Shown here: in pieces, positions 17,306 through 27,724 of the stretch
Position numbering within the stretch: the first letter of the stretch is position 1
Layout: the number at the start of each line of letters is the position of its first letter
Assembly (NCBI RefSeq): GCF_900091845.1
Contig: NZ_FMCI01000044.1
Location: 1-64,000, forward strand
Length of the DNA stretch: 64,000 nt
From: Streptomyces sp. SolWspMP-5a-2
Lineage (GTDB): Bacteria > Actinomycetota > Actinomycetes > Streptomycetales > Streptomycetaceae
Direction: 5' to 3'
Notes under the pieces: model-generated
Databases searched by the model: none
The model's input: only the letters and a program-made list of their open reading frames with translations
What the model was told of the DNA's origin: nothing
Position numbers and translations under genes: made by a program

Positions 17306-19861
17306 GTGGGTGCTCAGGAGGAGCGGAGCGGGGACCGGCAGCGGTTCGACGTCGCCGATGCCGCGCCCCTGCTGCTCGACGCGCGGGGCGTCGTCACGAG
17401 CTGGACGCGGGGCGCCGAGCGCCTCCTGGGCCGTCCCGCCTCCGAGGTCGTCGGCACCGGGGTGGCCGGTCTGCTGGTGCCCACCGACGCGGCCCGGGTG
17501 CCCGAGCTGGCCCAGCGGTGCCTGCACGACGACGGCTGGGCCGGGCTGCTGACCGCCCGGCGCGGGGACGGGGGCCAGGTGCCGGTGATGGCCCGGGTGA
17601 CGCCCGCCGTGGAGCCGGGCGGCGCCGACCGCTGGCTGGTCCTCCTGTCCGACCTGCGGGGCGCTCCGGGCTGGGACATGAGCCGCACCGTCCTGGAGAC
17701 GATGCTCACCCGGTCGCCGGTCGGGATAGCCGTCGTCGACACCGAGCTGCGGTTCGTCTGGTCGAACCCGGCCCTGACCCGGTTCGGCGGCGGGCCGCCG
17801 GGGCAGCGCCTGGGCCGCAGGCTCGCGGAGGTCCAGCCGGGCGTCGACGTGGACGCCATCGAGGCGCAGATGCGGCGGGTGCTGGCGACCGGCGAGCCGG
17901 TGATCGGCTACGAGCACGTCGGCCGGCTGCGCTCGGCCCCGCACCGGGAGACCGCGCACGTGCTGTCGTTCACCCGGCTGGAGGACGAGCGCGGCTGTCC
18001 GACGGGCGTCTACTACACGGTCGTCGACGTCACCGAGCGGCACCGGGCCAGGCAGCGGCTGGCGCTCCTGGACCGGGCGGGCGAGCGCATCGGCCGCACC
18101 CTGGACATCGAGGGGACCGCCCAGGAGCTGTCCGACGTGGCCGTCCCCGACTTCGCCGACCTGGTCACCGTCGACCTGCTGGAGTGGGTGCTGCGCGGGG
18201 CGGAACCCGTGCCGGTGCCGCCCGGGGAACCTGCCGCGCCGGTGCTGCGCCGGGCCGGTCAGCGCTCGGTCGACCCGGACGGCGCACCCGGCGGCGCGGC
18301 CCCGGGCTCCGGCGACGACGGCGACGGCGTCAGCGGCGATGGGTGCGACGACGGGTGCGGGGACGTCGTCGAGGCCGCGTCCGTGGAGGTCGGGACCGAG
18401 GTCGGGTACCTGGACGGGTCGCCTCCGCTGCACACGCTGGCCTCGGGGCGGGCCTGGCGGCGGGAGCGGCTCGACCCCGCGGCCTCCGAGTGGGCGAGCC
18501 GGGCGCCGGGCGGGCGGGCCGCGACCTTCCGCGAACTCGGCCTGCACAGCGCGATGGTGGTGCCGATCAGGGCGCGGGGCGTGACCCTCGGGGTGACGAC
18601 GTTCTTCCGGCGCGGGCGCCAGGACCCCTTCGACGCGGGCGATCTGCACCTGGCCGGGGACCTGGTGTCGCGGGCCGCCGTCTGCGTGGACAACGCCCGC
18701 CGCTACACCCGGGAGCGGAACGCGGCGCTGGCGCTCCAGCGCAGTCTGCTGCCGCGGCGGCTGCCCGAGCAGGACGCGGTGGAGGTGACGGCCTGCTACC
18801 GCCCCGCCGACGAACTGACCGGCCTGGGCGGCGACTGGTACGACCTGATCCCGCTCTCCGGGGCCCGGGTGGCGCTGGTGGTGGGCGAGGTGCCGGGCCA
18901 CGGCATCGACGCGTCCGCCGCGATGGGCAGGCTGCGCACGGCGGTGCGCACCCTCGCCGCGCTCGACCTGCCGCCGGACGAGGTGCTCGCCCACCTCGAC
19001 GACCTGGTCGGTACGGCCGCGCAGCAGGAGGGCGTGCGTCCCGACCCGGCCGGTGACTCCTACGGCGACAGCATGCGCGCGGTCGGCTCGGGCTGCGTCT
19101 ACGTGGTGTACGACCCCGTCGACGGCCGGTGCGCCATGGCCGCCGCCGGACACCCCGCGCCCGCCGTGGTGCGGCCCGACGGGGGCGTCGGCTTCGTCGA
19201 ACTGCCGCAGGGGCCGCCGCTGGGGGCCGGTGGGCCGCCCTTCGAGTCGGTGGAGCTGACGCTCGCCGCCGGGAGCACCCTCGTCCTGCACACCGACGGG
19301 CTGCTCGCCGACGGCGAAGGCGAGGACGGCGGCGCCGGGCGGGAGCGGCTGCGGGCGGCGCTGGAGCGGACCACCGGGTCCTTCGACAGCCGGTGCGGGG
19401 CGGTGATCGACGCGCTGATCCCGGCCCATCCGCACGACGACGTGGCCCTGTTGATGGCCCGCACCCGGCTGCTGGGCGCGGACCAGGTGGCCGACTGGGA
19501 GCTGGCGTCCGACCCGGCGATCGTCGCGGTGGCCCGCAAGGCGGCGGCCAGGCAACTGACCGCGTGGGACCTGGAGGAGCTGGCGTTCACCACCGAGCTG
19601 GTCGTCAGCGAGCTGGTCACCAACGCGATGCGGCACGCGGCCGGGCCGATCCGGCTGCGGCTGATCCGGGACCGCGCGCTGATCTGCGAGGTCAGCGACG
19701 GCGGTGCGACCGCGCCCCATCTGCGGCATCCGCGGACCACCGACGAGGGCGGCCGGGGGCTGCTGCTGGTCTCGCAGTTCACCCAGCGCTGGGGCACCCG
19801 GTTCTCGCCCGAGGGCAAGGTCATCTGGGCGGAGCAGTCACTGTCCGGGCCGCCGGACTGA
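17306..19861 (+). CDS. PAS-GAF-SpoIIE phosphatase with C-terminal ATPase domain
   Basis: An 851-residue multidomain signalling protein. Order: PAS (about 18-115), second PAS (about 128-245), GAF-like (about 255-465) broken near 325-350 by a Gly/Asp-rich linker, PP2C/SpoIIE phosphatase (about 480-720, metal Asp in LGGDWYDL), and an RsbW-like HATPase (about 735-845, with ELVTNAMRHA and GGRGLLLVSQ). Such proteins act in partner-switching control of sigma factors, dephosphorylating an anti-anti-sigma protein while the ATPase can act as its kinase. No sigma or STAS gene is nearby. No transmembrane span is seen. GTG start at 17306 with GAGAGG upstream. Confidence 0.88.
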   Translation: MGAQEERSGDRQRFDVADAAPLLLDARGVVTSWTRGAERLLGRPASEVVGTGVAGLLVPTDAARVPELAQRCLHDDGWAGLLTARRGDGGQVPVMARVTPAVEPGGADRWLVLLSDLRGAPGWDMSRTVLETMLTRSPVGIAVVDTELRFVWSNPALTRFGGGPPGQRLGRRLAEVQPGVDVDAIEAQMRRVLATGEPVIGYEHVGRLRSAPHRETAHVLSFTRLEDERGCPTGVYYTVVDVTERHRARQRLALLDRAGERIGRTLDIEGTAQELSDVAVPDFADLVTVDLLEWVLRGAEPVPVPPGEPAAPVLRRAGQRSVDPDGAPGGAAPGSGDDGDGVSGDGCDDGCGDVVEAASVEVGTEVGYLDGSPPLHTLASGRAWRRERLDPAASEWASRAPGGRAATFRELGLHSAMVVPIRARGVTLGVTTFFRRGRQDPFDAGDLHLAGDLVSRAAVCVDNARRYTRERNAALALQRSLLPRRLPEQDAVEVTACYRPADELTGLGGDWYDLIPLSGARVALVVGEVPGHGIDASAAMGRLRTAVRTLAALDLPPDEVLAHLDDLVGTAAQQEGVRPDPAGDSYGDSMRAVGSGCVYVVYDPVDGRCAMAAAGHPAPAVVRPDGGVGFVELPQGPPLGAGGPPFESVELTLAAGSTLVLHTDGLLADGEGEDGGAGRERLRAALERTTGSFDSRCGAVIDALIPAHPHDDVALLMARTRLLGADQVADWELASDPAIVAVARKAAARQLTAWDLEELAFTTELVVSELVTNAMRHAAGPIRLRLIRDRALICEVSDGGATAPHLRHPRTTDEGGRGLLLVSQFTQRWGTRFSPEGKVIWAEQSLSGPPD

Positions 19862-20061
19862 CTCCGGCCGGGTCCCGGTTACCGGACGAGCGGGGCGGTA
19901 CCCGGCGAAACGCCGTGCCGGAACGGGCCCGGCCCGCATGAGACCCGGTCGAGCCGGTTACACGTACCGGGAGCCGCCCGTAAACTGATCTCCTCCAACA
20001 TCACCCCTGACCTGTGTGAACGCGGCCCTCGGGCCGAATCGGTACCGTTGGGAGCGACCCC

Positions 20062-20778
20062 GTGTTCTACTACGTCCTCAAGTACGTGCTGTTGGGGCCC
20101 CTGTTGAGAGTGCTCTTCAAGCCTCGCATCGAGGGCCTCGACCACGTCCCGGCCACCGGCGCCGCCATCATCGCCGGCAACCACCTCTCCTTCTCGGACC
20201 ACTTCCTGATGCCCGCCATCCTCAAGCGGCGCATCACGTTCCTGGCGAAGAAGGAGTACTTCACCGGCCCCGGCATCAAGGGCCGCCTCACCGCGGCGTT
20301 CTTCCGCAGCGCGGGCCAGATCCCGGTCGACCGCACGGGCAAGGAGGCGGGGCAGGCCGCCATCCGCGAGGGCCTCGGGGTGCTCTCCAAGGACGAACTG
20401 CTCGGCATCTATCCGGAGGGCACCCGCTCGCACGACGGGCGGCTCTACAAGGGCAAGGTGGGGGTCGCGGTGATGGCCCTCAAGTCCGGCGCCCCGGTGA
20501 TCCCGTGCGCGATGATCGGCACCTTCGAGGCGCAGCCGCCGGGGAAGGTCATCCCCAACGTCCACCCGGTGGCGATCCGGTTCGGCGAGCCCCTGGAGTT
20601 CTCCCGCTACGCCGGGATGGAGGACGAGAAGGCGATCCTGCGCGCCGTCACCGACGAGATCATGTACGCCATCCTGTCGCTGTCCGAGCAGGAGTACGTC
20701 GACGAGTACGCGGCGGTGGCGAAGGCGCAGCAGGCGCAGGAGCCGGAACGGCGTTTCCCGCGGCTGCCGTTGGGCTGA
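20062..20778 (+). CDS. plsC: 1-acyl-sn-glycerol-3-phosphate acyltransferase
   Basis: A 238-residue membrane-associated acyltransferase of phospholipid synthesis, transferring an acyl group to lysophosphatidic acid. The NHLSFSD motif (H41-x4-D46) and the IYPEGTRS motif (about 116-123) are the catalytic and phosphate-binding blocks. A hydrophobic N-terminus (FYYVLKYVLLGPLL) anchors it. The tail is Ala/Gln-rich. GTG at 20062 with GGGAGCG upstream. Several paralogues occur in streptomycetes, so a specialised substrate is possible. Confidence 0.9.
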   Translation: MFYYVLKYVLLGPLLRVLFKPRIEGLDHVPATGAAIIAGNHLSFSDHFLMPAILKRRITFLAKKEYFTGPGIKGRLTAAFFRSAGQIPVDRTGKEAGQAAIREGLGVLSKDELLGIYPEGTRSHDGRLYKGKVGVAVMALKSGAPVIPCAMIGTFEAQPPGKVIPNVHPVAIRFGEPLEFSRYAGMEDEKAILRAVTDEIMYAILSLSEQEYVDEYAAVAKAQQAQEPERRFPRLPLG

Positions 20779-20796
20779 GCGGGCGCGAACGGCGAA

Positions 20797-20824
20797 GGGG
20801 GCGACCGGAGTTCCGGTCGCCCCC
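20797..20824. terminator. Bidirectional terminator between plsC and tap
   Basis: GGGGGCGACCGG (20797-20808), loop AGTT, CCGGTCGCCCCC (20813-20824): a perfect 12-bp stem between the convergent stops at 20778 and 20846. Confidence 0.8.
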
Positions 20825-20845
20825 TCCTCATGTGCCGTCGCCGGG

Positions 20846-22444
20846 TTACGGCTTGGGCGTGGCGTGCGGGGCGCAGGTGACGTCGGCCGCGTCGAGCCCG
20901 CCGGTGAGCAGGTAGGTGTCCACCCGCTGGTTGATGCAGGTGTTGACCAGTCCGGTCACGCCGTGGGAGCCCGCGTCCTTCTCGGTGATCAGGCGGGAGC
21001 CCTTGAAGCGCTGGTGCAGGCTGACGGCGCCCGCGTACGGGGTGGCGGCGTCGTTGGTGGACTGCACGATGAGGACCGGCGGCAGGTCCTTGTGGCTGGT
21101 GACCTCGACCGGGGTGCGCTGCTTGACCGGCCAGGTCGCGCAGGGCAGGTTCATCCAGGCGTTGGCCCAGGTCATGAACGGGTAGTTCTTGTGCAGCGCG
21201 GTGTTGTCGCGGTCCCACTTCTGCCAGCTGGTGGGCCACTTGGCGTCGGTGCACTCGACGGCCGTGTAGACGGCGTTGCCGTTCTCCGCGGAGATGTTGC
21301 CCGCGGTGTCCGACATGTCGGGGGCGGCGGCGTCGATCAGCGCCTGGGTGTCACCGGCGACGTACTTGCTGAAGACGGTGGCGATCGGCACCCAGGACGA
21401 GTCGTAGTACGGCGCGCTCTGGAAGAAGCTGATCAGTTCGGCCGGTCCGACGACCCCGCCGAGCGGGGCCTTCTTGGCCTTGGCGCGCAGGTCGAGCCAC
21501 TTGGCCTGGACGGCGGCGCGGGTGGTGCCGAGGTGGAAGGCGGCGTCGTTGGCGGCGACCCAGTCCTGCCACTCCTTCCAGCGGCCCTCGAAGGCGACGT
21601 CCTGGTCCAGGTTGGCCTGGTACCAGACCTTCTCGCGCGACGGGTTGACGACGCTGTCGACGACCATGCGGCGCAGGTGGCCCGGGAACATCGTGCCGTA
21701 GACGGCGCCGATGTAGGTGCCGTAGGAGACGCCCAGGTAGTTGAGCTTCTTCTCGCCGAGGGCGGCGCGGATCACGTCGAGGTCGCGCACGGTGTTCGGC
21801 GTGGTCATCTGGGCCAGCGTCTGCCTGCCGGTGCGCTCGGCGCAGCCCTTGGCGTAGGCGGCGGCCAGCTTCCGCTGGACGCGCTTGTCGGCCTCGGAGT
21901 CCGGCACCGGGTCGAGCTTGGGCGCCTTGACGAACTCCTGCGGGTCCTGGCAGGAGATGGGCGCGGAGTGGCCGACGCCGCGCGGGTCGAAGCCGACGAA
22001 GTCGTACGCCTTGGCGACGTTCGCCCAGACCGGGTTCTTGTTGGTGACCCGGGTCGGGAAGCGCAGGCCCGAACCGCCGGGGCCGCCGGGGTTGTAGACG
22101 ATCGCGCCCTGGCGCTCGGCCTTGGTGCCGGTGTTGCCGATGTGGTCGACGGCGAGCTTGATCTGCTTGCCGTAGGGCTTGGCGTAGTCGAGCGGGACGC
22201 TGACCCAGCCGCACTGGATGGGGGCCGCCAGGCCCCAGTCGGCGGGGCAGTCCTGCCAGTCGACACCGGCCTTGGCGGCCCGGTCCGCCGCGATGGCAGC
22301 GCCGCGCGCCTCACGGTCCTGGCCGTGCCGGGTCCCGGCGCTGGCCGACGGTGCGGCGACGGCGCCGGCTATCAGCGCGGCCGTGACGAACACGCCGGCG
22401 GAACCGAGCGCAGCCGCCCGCCTGTTCGTTCCGATACCCCTCAA
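20846..22444 (-). CDS. tap: Secreted tripeptidyl aminopeptidase (alpha/beta hydrolase)
   Basis: A 532-residue secreted serine peptidase that releases tripeptides from N-termini. The signal peptide has RGIGTNRR, then a hydrophobic core (AGVFVTAALIAGAV) and an ASA cleavage site near residue 36. The catalytic Ser is in GVSYGTYIG, the Asp in QSTNDAATP and the His in AGSHGV; YNPGGPGGSG is the oxyanion-side motif. I chose the TTG at 22444 because GGGGAGG lies 6 bases upstream and it gives a proper signal peptide; no ATG or GTG does. Convergent with plsC and separated from ureD by 128 bases. Confidence 0.9.
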   Translation of the reverse strand: MRGIGTNRRAAALGSAGVFVTAALIAGAVAAPSASAGTRHGQDREARGAAIAADRAAKAGVDWQDCPADWGLAAPIQCGWVSVPLDYAKPYGKQIKLAVDHIGNTGTKAERQGAIVYNPGGPGGSGLRFPTRVTNKNPVWANVAKAYDFVGFDPRGVGHSAPISCQDPQEFVKAPKLDPVPDSEADKRVQRKLAAAYAKGCAERTGRQTLAQMTTPNTVRDLDVIRAALGEKKLNYLGVSYGTYIGAVYGTMFPGHLRRMVVDSVVNPSREKVWYQANLDQDVAFEGRWKEWQDWVAANDAAFHLGTTRAAVQAKWLDLRAKAKKAPLGGVVGPAELISFFQSAPYYDSSWVPIATVFSKYVAGDTQALIDAAAPDMSDTAGNISAENGNAVYTAVECTDAKWPTSWQKWDRDNTALHKNYPFMTWANAWMNLPCATWPVKQRTPVEVTSHKDLPPVLIVQSTNDAATPYAGAVSLHQRFKGSRLITEKDAGSHGVTGLVNTCINQRVDTYLLTGGLDAADVTCAPHATPKP

Positions 22445-22572
22445 GTGGGACCTCCCCGTACATCGTTTCGAATCGGTACGGGGGATCCTCGCTGCTGTGA
22501 GCGCGCTGAGAACAGGGGGCGTTGACCTTCTTTGCCAATCCGATAGCCGGAATGTGATGTCCCGCTGAGCGG

Positions 22573-23327
22573 TCAGCCGATCGCGGTGAGCGCCTCGTCC
22601 AGCACCCGGCGCAGCAGCCGCGCGTCGGCCGCGACGGCGGTCACCAGCACGGCGGGCCCGGCCAGCGGCACCAGGGTGGCACCGCCCCCGAGCAGCCGCG
22701 CCCGCGGCGCCGCCGACTCGAACTCGGGCCGCACCACGAGCAGTTGTCCGACCGCCCGGCGGCCGCCGAGCACGGCGGGGCCGTCCCAGCCGCCGGGGGC
22801 GCCGGGGCCGCAGGCCAGCTCCTGGTCGAGGACCAGCCGTCCGCCGCTGCGCAGCACCAGACGGCTGGTGAGCCGCCCCGGCTCCTCGCCGTACCGGCCG
22901 AGCACCTGCTCCTCGCGCAGGGTCACCCGGGCCCCGGGGGCCGCCTCCACCCGCGTCGTGACCCGCAGATCGCTGCCCGCCGCCGAGATCAACTGCTCCG
23001 GGAGCCAGACCAGTTCGCCGTCGTCCTCGATGTCGAGGCGGACGTCGTAGTGGGCCTCGCCCTTGGCCTGGCCGGGCAGCGCGATGGTGGCCGCGGCGGA
23101 GGAGACCCGCAGCCGGGCGCCGGGTTCGACGGTGGCCCGCACCGCGAACCGGTCGCCGCCGAGCGGGCCGCTCATCGCGCCGACGAGCACCACCCGCGCC
23201 TCGGCCGCGCCGCCCCGGGTGCGCCGGGGTGCCAGCGGCCCCTCGCCCTCCAGGACCGGCAGGCTCGTGCCGCCCCGGCCGTCGCGCCGGGCGACGATCC
23301 GGGCGGTGGCGCGGACGCCGTGCGTCC

Positions 23328-23331
<4 letters not shown>
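22573..23331 (-). CDS. ureD: Urease accessory protein UreD
   Basis: A 252-residue accessory protein that scaffolds the UreD-UreF-UreG complex during nickel insertion into urease. Recognised by position and by family stretches such as [24 protein letters not shown] and [13 protein letters not shown]. The GTG at 23331 overlaps the ureG stop (GTGA); another GTG at 23340 would add three residues. Last gene of the ureABCFGD operon. Confidence 0.9.
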
Positions 23332-24005
<674 letters not shown>

Positions 24006-24052
24006 GTACGGCTCCTTGAGTGCTCCGTGCCCGGGGGCGGCAGCCCCCTGGC

Positions 24053-24727
24053 TCACGACGCGAACAGGCGCACCGCCCAGTCGGCGTGCGCCTCCGCGCC
24101 GATCTCCGACAGCGGGGCGGACGCGGCGGGCAGGACGTCCACGCCCTGCCCGACGGCCCGCCCGGCCGCCTCGGCGGCGAGGTCCGCGACCCGGTCGACG
24201 TCCGGCGCGAGCCGGGCCAGGACCCCCGTCGCGTCGAACGGGTCGAGGCTCAGCAGCCGCACCGTCGCCGACGCGGGCCCGCTCACGCTCTCGTAGGCCG
24301 CGCAGTAGGCGGCGTCGAGGGCGCCGAGCCCGGTGGCCCGCGCGGTGAGCCCCAGCACCACCGGCTGATGCGCTCCCTTGGGGAACTTCCGTGCCAGCGC
24401 GTCGAGTTCGGTGCTCGGCCAGGTGGCGCGCGCGGCCCGGGTCAGCTGCCGGCCCAGTTTGCGGGCGGCCGTCCGCAGCGCGGGCGACGGGGTGCGCGCG
24501 TCCGCCGCCGCGTCCAACTCCACGACGTCCAGGCCGAGACAGGCCGCCGCGGCGAGGGAGGCGGCGACCAGTCCTGTGGTGTGCAGCCGTCCCCGGCAGA
24601 ACTCCGCCAGGGTCGCGGCGCCGGTGATCCGGCCGTCCCCCACGGCGGCCTCGGCGCCGCCGGAGTGCGCGTGCCCTCCGGCGGGGAACCGGCCGTCGGC
24701 CAGGAGCAGCAGTGCCGACCTGGACAT
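24053..24727 (-). CDS. ureF: Urease accessory protein UreF
   Basis: A 224-residue all-helical accessory protein acting with UreD and UreG. The start [24 protein letters not shown] matches UreF (the [11 protein letters not shown] block is conserved), as does the closing [15 protein letters not shown] stretch. The ATG at 24727 overlaps the ureC stop (ATGA). Confidence 0.9.
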   Translation of the reverse strand: MSRSALLLLADGRFPAGGHAHSGGAEAAVGDGRITGAATLAEFCRGRLHTTGLVAASLAAAACLGLDVVELDAAADARTPSPALRTAARKLGRQLTRAARATWPSTELDALARKFPKGAHQPVVLGLTARATGLGALDAAYCAAYESVSGPASATVRLLSLDPFDATGVLARLAPDVDRVADLAAEAAGRAVGQGVDVLPAASAPLSEIGAEAHADWAVRLFAS

Positions 24728-26448
24728 CAGAAGAGGAAGTAACGCTGGGCCATGGGCAGTTCGGCGGCGGGTGCCGCCTCGACCAGTTCGCCGTCGATGT
24801 GCACGGCGAAGCTGTCCGGGTCGATCCGCACCTCGGGCCGGGCGTCGTTCTCCCGCATGTCGGCCTTGGTCACCGCCCGGGTGGACTCGATGGCGACGAA
24901 CCGCTTGCCGAGCCGCAGCCGCTCCGGCAGACCGTCCTCGACGGCGAGCGGCGCGACGAAGTTGACCGAGTTGGCGGCGGGCGCCCGCCCGGTCGCGCCG
25001 AACATCGGGCGCGGCAGGATCGGCTGCGGGGTCGGGATGGAGGCGTTGGCGTCGCCCATCTGCGCGTAGGCGATCTGGCCGCCCTTGAGCACCAGCAGGG
25101 GCTTGACGCCGAAGAACGCGGGCTCCCAGAGCACCAGGTCGGCGAGTTTCCCGGTCTCCACCGAGCCGATCTCCCGGGCGAGGCCCTGCGCGAGGGCCGG
25201 GTTGATCGTGTACTTGGCGACGTAGCGGCGCACCCGGTGGTTGTCGGCGCGGCCGTCGCCCGGCAGGGCGCCCCGGCGGCGCTTCATCACGTGGGCGGTC
25301 TGCCAGGTGCGCAGGATCACCTCTCCGACCCGACCCATGGCCTGCGAGTCGGAGGAGATGATCGAGATGGCGCCCAGGTCGTGCAGGACGTCCTCGGCAC
25401 CGATGGTCGAGGGCCGGATGCGGGACTCCGCGAACGCGAGGTCCTCGGGGACGGCCGGGTTCAGGTGGTGGCAGACCATCAGCATGTCGAGGTGTTCCTC
25501 GGCGGTGTTGACGGTGTACGGCCGGGTCGGGTTGGTGGAGCTGGGCAGGACGTGCGGCTCGGAGACGACGGTCATGATGTCCGGCGCGTGCCCGCCGCCC
25601 GCGCCCTCGGTGTGGTACGCGTGGATGCCCCGGCCGCCGATCGCGGCGAGGGTGTCCCCGACGAAACCGGCCTCGTTCAGGGTGTCGGTGTGGATCGCGA
25701 CCTGGACGCCGGTCAGGTCGGCGGCGGTGAGGGCCGCGTCGATGACGGCGGGGGTGGAGCCCCAGTCCTCGTGCAGCTTGAGACCGAGGGCGCCGCCGCG
25801 GATCTGGGAGAGCATCGCCTGCTGGGAGACGGTGTTGCCCTTGCCGAGGAGGCCGATGTTGAGGGGGTGGCCGTCCATCGCCTCCAGCATCCGGGCCAGG
25901 TGCCAAGGGCCGGGCGTCACGGTGGTCGCCTTGGAGCCCTCGGCGGGCCCGGTGCCGCCGCCGACGAGGGTGGTGACCCCGGAGGCGAGCGCCTCGTCGG
26001 CGACCTGCGGGCAGATGAAGTGCACGTGCGCGTCGACGGCCCCGGCCGTGAGGATGCGGCCGTTGCCCGCGATGATCTCGGTCTCCGGACCGATCACCAG
26101 CTCCGGGTGGACGCCGTCCATGGTGTCGGGGTTGCCCGCCTTGCCGATGCCGGTGATCCGGCCGTCGCGGATGCCGACGTCGGCCTTGACGACGCCCCAG
26201 TGGTCGATGACCACGGCGCCGGTGACGACGGTGTCCGGGGCGCCGTCCGCGCGGGTGGCGAGCGACTGGCCCATGGACTCGCGGACGACCTTGCCGCCAC
26301 CGAAGACGGCCTCGTCACCGGCGCGGCCGGGGCCGCCGGAGCGGTCCTCCTCGATCTCGACGAGCAGATCGGTGTCGGCGAGCCGGATCCGGTCGCCGGT
26401 GGTGGGGCCGAAGAGGTCGGCGTAGGCGGCGCGGGAGATCTCAGGCAT
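24727..26448 (-). CDS. ureC: Urease alpha subunit
   Basis: The 573-residue catalytic subunit, a dinickel amidohydrolase splitting urea to ammonia and carbamate. Nickel ligands and active-site parts are visible: AVDAHVHF, the carbamylated Lys in [30 protein letters not shown], the flap His in MVCHHLNP and the Asp in SSDSQAMGR. The ATG at 26448 is preceded by GGAGG at 8 bases and overlaps the ureB stop by 8 bases. Full length and apparently intact. Confidence 0.97.
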   Translation of the reverse strand: MPEISRAAYADLFGPTTGDRIRLADTDLLVEIEEDRSGGPGRAGDEAVFGGGKVVRESMGQSLATRADGAPDTVVTGAVVIDHWGVVKADVGIRDGRITGIGKAGNPDTMDGVHPELVIGPETEIIAGNGRILTAGAVDAHVHFICPQVADEALASGVTTLVGGGTGPAEGSKATTVTPGPWHLARMLEAMDGHPLNIGLLGKGNTVSQQAMLSQIRGGALGLKLHEDWGSTPAVIDAALTAADLTGVQVAIHTDTLNEAGFVGDTLAAIGGRGIHAYHTEGAGGGHAPDIMTVVSEPHVLPSSTNPTRPYTVNTAEEHLDMLMVCHHLNPAVPEDLAFAESRIRPSTIGAEDVLHDLGAISIISSDSQAMGRVGEVILRTWQTAHVMKRRRGALPGDGRADNHRVRRYVAKYTINPALAQGLAREIGSVETGKLADLVLWEPAFFGVKPLLVLKGGQIAYAQMGDANASIPTPQPILPRPMFGATGRAPAANSVNFVAPLAVEDGLPERLRLGKRFVAIESTRAVTKADMRENDARPEVRIDPDSFAVHIDGELVEAAPAAELPMAQRYFLF

Positions 26449-26752
26449 CGAGGGCACCTCCGGTCTCCCCGCGCAGTCCGGGCACGATCCGGGCCCCGGC
26501 GAGGGGGACGAGTTCGACGTCGACGGGGATGCCGGGCTCGAAGCGGACCGAGGTGCCCGCGCTGACGTTCAGGCGCTTGCCGCGGGCCGCCGCGCGGTCG
26601 AAGTCCAGACCGGGGTTGGCCTCGGCGAAGTGGTAGTGAGAGCCGACCTGGACGGGCCGGTCGGCGGCGTTCAGGACGGTGAGCGCGGTGACCTCGCGGC
26701 CCTCGTTGTAGACGACCGGGTCGTCCTCGAACAGGATCTCTCCGGGAATCAC
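26441..26752 (-). CDS. ureB: Urease beta subunit
   Basis: A 103-residue structural subunit of the urease trimer. It begins [20 protein letters not shown] and contains [18 protein letters not shown], both hallmarks of UreB. The GTG start at 26752 is 10 bases after the ureA stop; its end overlaps ureC by 8 bases. Confidence 0.95.
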   Translation of the reverse strand: MIPGEILFEDDPVVYNEGREVTALTVLNAADRPVQVGSHYHFAEANPGLDFDRAAARGKRLNVSAGTSVRFEPGIPVDVELVPLAGARIVPGLRGETGGALDA

Positions 26753-26762
26753 GGGCGCCCCC

Positions 26763-27065
26763 TCAGACGATCGGGTCGTGGACGGTGACGAGCTTGGTGC
26801 CGTCCGGGAAGGTCGCCTCGACCTGGACGTCGTGGATCATCTCGGGGACGCCGTCCATGACGTCCTCCCGGGTGAGCAGGGTGCGGCCGGAGGCCATCAG
26901 CTCCGCGACGGTCCGGCCGTCGCGGGCGCCCTCCAGGATGTGGGAGGTGAGGAGCGCGACCGTCTCCGGGTGGTTGAGCCGCAGCCCGCGGTCCCTGCGC
27001 TTCTGTGCCACGTCGGCCGCCACGTGGATCAGCAGCCTCTCCTGCTCGTGCGGGGTCAGTTGCAC
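26763..27065 (-). CDS. ureA: Urease gamma subunit
   Basis: A 100-residue small subunit; first gene of the operon. [18 protein letters not shown] and the closing [15 protein letters not shown] are diagnostic. I chose the GTG at 27065 (MQLTPHEQ, the family N-terminus) over the GTG at 27077, which would add four residues. A GlnR-like box lies about 100 bases upstream, matching nitrogen control of urease in streptomycetes. No ureE follows in the operon. Confidence 0.94.
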   Translation of the reverse strand: MQLTPHEQERLLIHVAADVAQKRRDRGLRLNHPETVALLTSHILEGARDGRTVAELMASGRTLLTREDVMDGVPEMIHDVQVEATFPDGTKLVTVHDPIV

Positions 27066-27166
27066 GTCACACCTCACAGTCCTCGTTCCGGACCGGCGGG
27101 GCCCGGAGTGCCGCGGCCACGGGGCGACGTCCCTGGTGGCGTGGGTCGGCAGGCTAGTCGGGCGGG

Positions 27167-27182
27167 GTTTCGAACACGTTAA
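27167..27182 (-). promoter_or_regulatory. GlnR-type box upstream of ureA
   Basis: On the minus strand TTAAC, six bases, then GAAAC fits the GlnR half-box pair gTnAC-n6-GAAAC with one mismatch. It lies 102 bases upstream of the ureA start, within an 8-bp inverted repeat (GCGGGGTT at 27162-27169, AACCCCGC at 27181-27188). ureA is a known GlnR target in S. coelicolor. Confidence 0.6.
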
Positions 27183-27276
27183 CCCCGCGGTGATCCCACG
27201 ACCCGGCCCGGGGCGGCTTCCCGCGGCCCGCGGGCGACCGTATACGGCCGGGTGGGACGGGAACCGCGCGGCGGGT

Positions 27277-27549
27277 TCAGGGGCCGCGGTGCTCGGCCGC
27301 GACGCCGTGGCGCCGGTGCTCGCGCGGGGCGGCCTCGCGGACCCCGGCGACCGCGCCGACCGCGCCCACGACGGGGCCCTCCGCGGCGGCGTCCAGCGCG
27401 GCGAGCCGCTCCAGGTCGGCGGCGGAGACCAAGGCGACCAGGGGCTTCCCGTGCCGCGTCACGACCACGCGCTCGCCGCCGTACACCACCCGATTGATCA
27501 GGTCGGCCAGCTCGGCCCTGGCTTGGGTCACGGGAATCTCGTAGGCCAT
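27277..27549 (-). CDS. Phd/YefM-family antitoxin, no toxin partner
   Basis: A 90-residue protein whose first 60 residues follow the Phd/YefM pattern: [16 protein letters not shown], then [19 protein letters not shown]. Such proteins bind DNA with their N-terminal half and neutralise a toxin with their C-terminal half. Here the C-terminal part is Ala/Val/Gly-rich and ends in a His/Arg-rich tail, unlike a normal toxin-binding helix. No RelE or Doc gene lies on either side, so it is probably an orphan regulator. Confidence 0.75.
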   Translation of the reverse strand: MAYEIPVTQARAELADLINRVVYGGERVVVTRHGKPLVALVSAADLERLAALDAAAEGPVVGAVGAVAGVREAAPREHRRHGVAAEHRGP

Positions 27550-27654
27550 GTCCCCACCTTACGGCCGTCTCCGGAGCCCGTCCGGGGTGACATCGGCGTT
27601 CCCCGGCACGGGAGTTGACGGGTGGTGATGTCCCCGGAACCCCGTCCCCGCGAC

Positions 27655-27670
27655 TGTACGTCCTGTACGT
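27655..27670. promoter_or_regulatory. Direct repeat TGTACGT upstream of small gene
   Basis: TGTACGT occurs at 27655-27661 and again at 27664-27670, a 9-base period, 55 bases before the start at 27725. It stands out in the GC-rich background. It could be a regulator site or promoter element; no factor is assigned. Confidence 0.35.
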
Positions 27671-27724
27671 TTTCAAGGAGAGCGCCGCTCCCGGAAGCCG
27701 GCTCCCACCCTGGAGGGGTCCGCC

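Noticed and set aside
16511..19729. A 1072-codon open frame on the minus strand
   Set aside because: Antisense to rocD and the phosphatase gene; composition is Arg/Gly/Pro-rich shadow sequence without domains.
24053..25906. A long minus-strand frame extending ureF upstream into ureC
   Set aside because: The upstream part is a shadow of ureC; the ureF start at 24727 overlaps the ureC stop in the usual ATGA.
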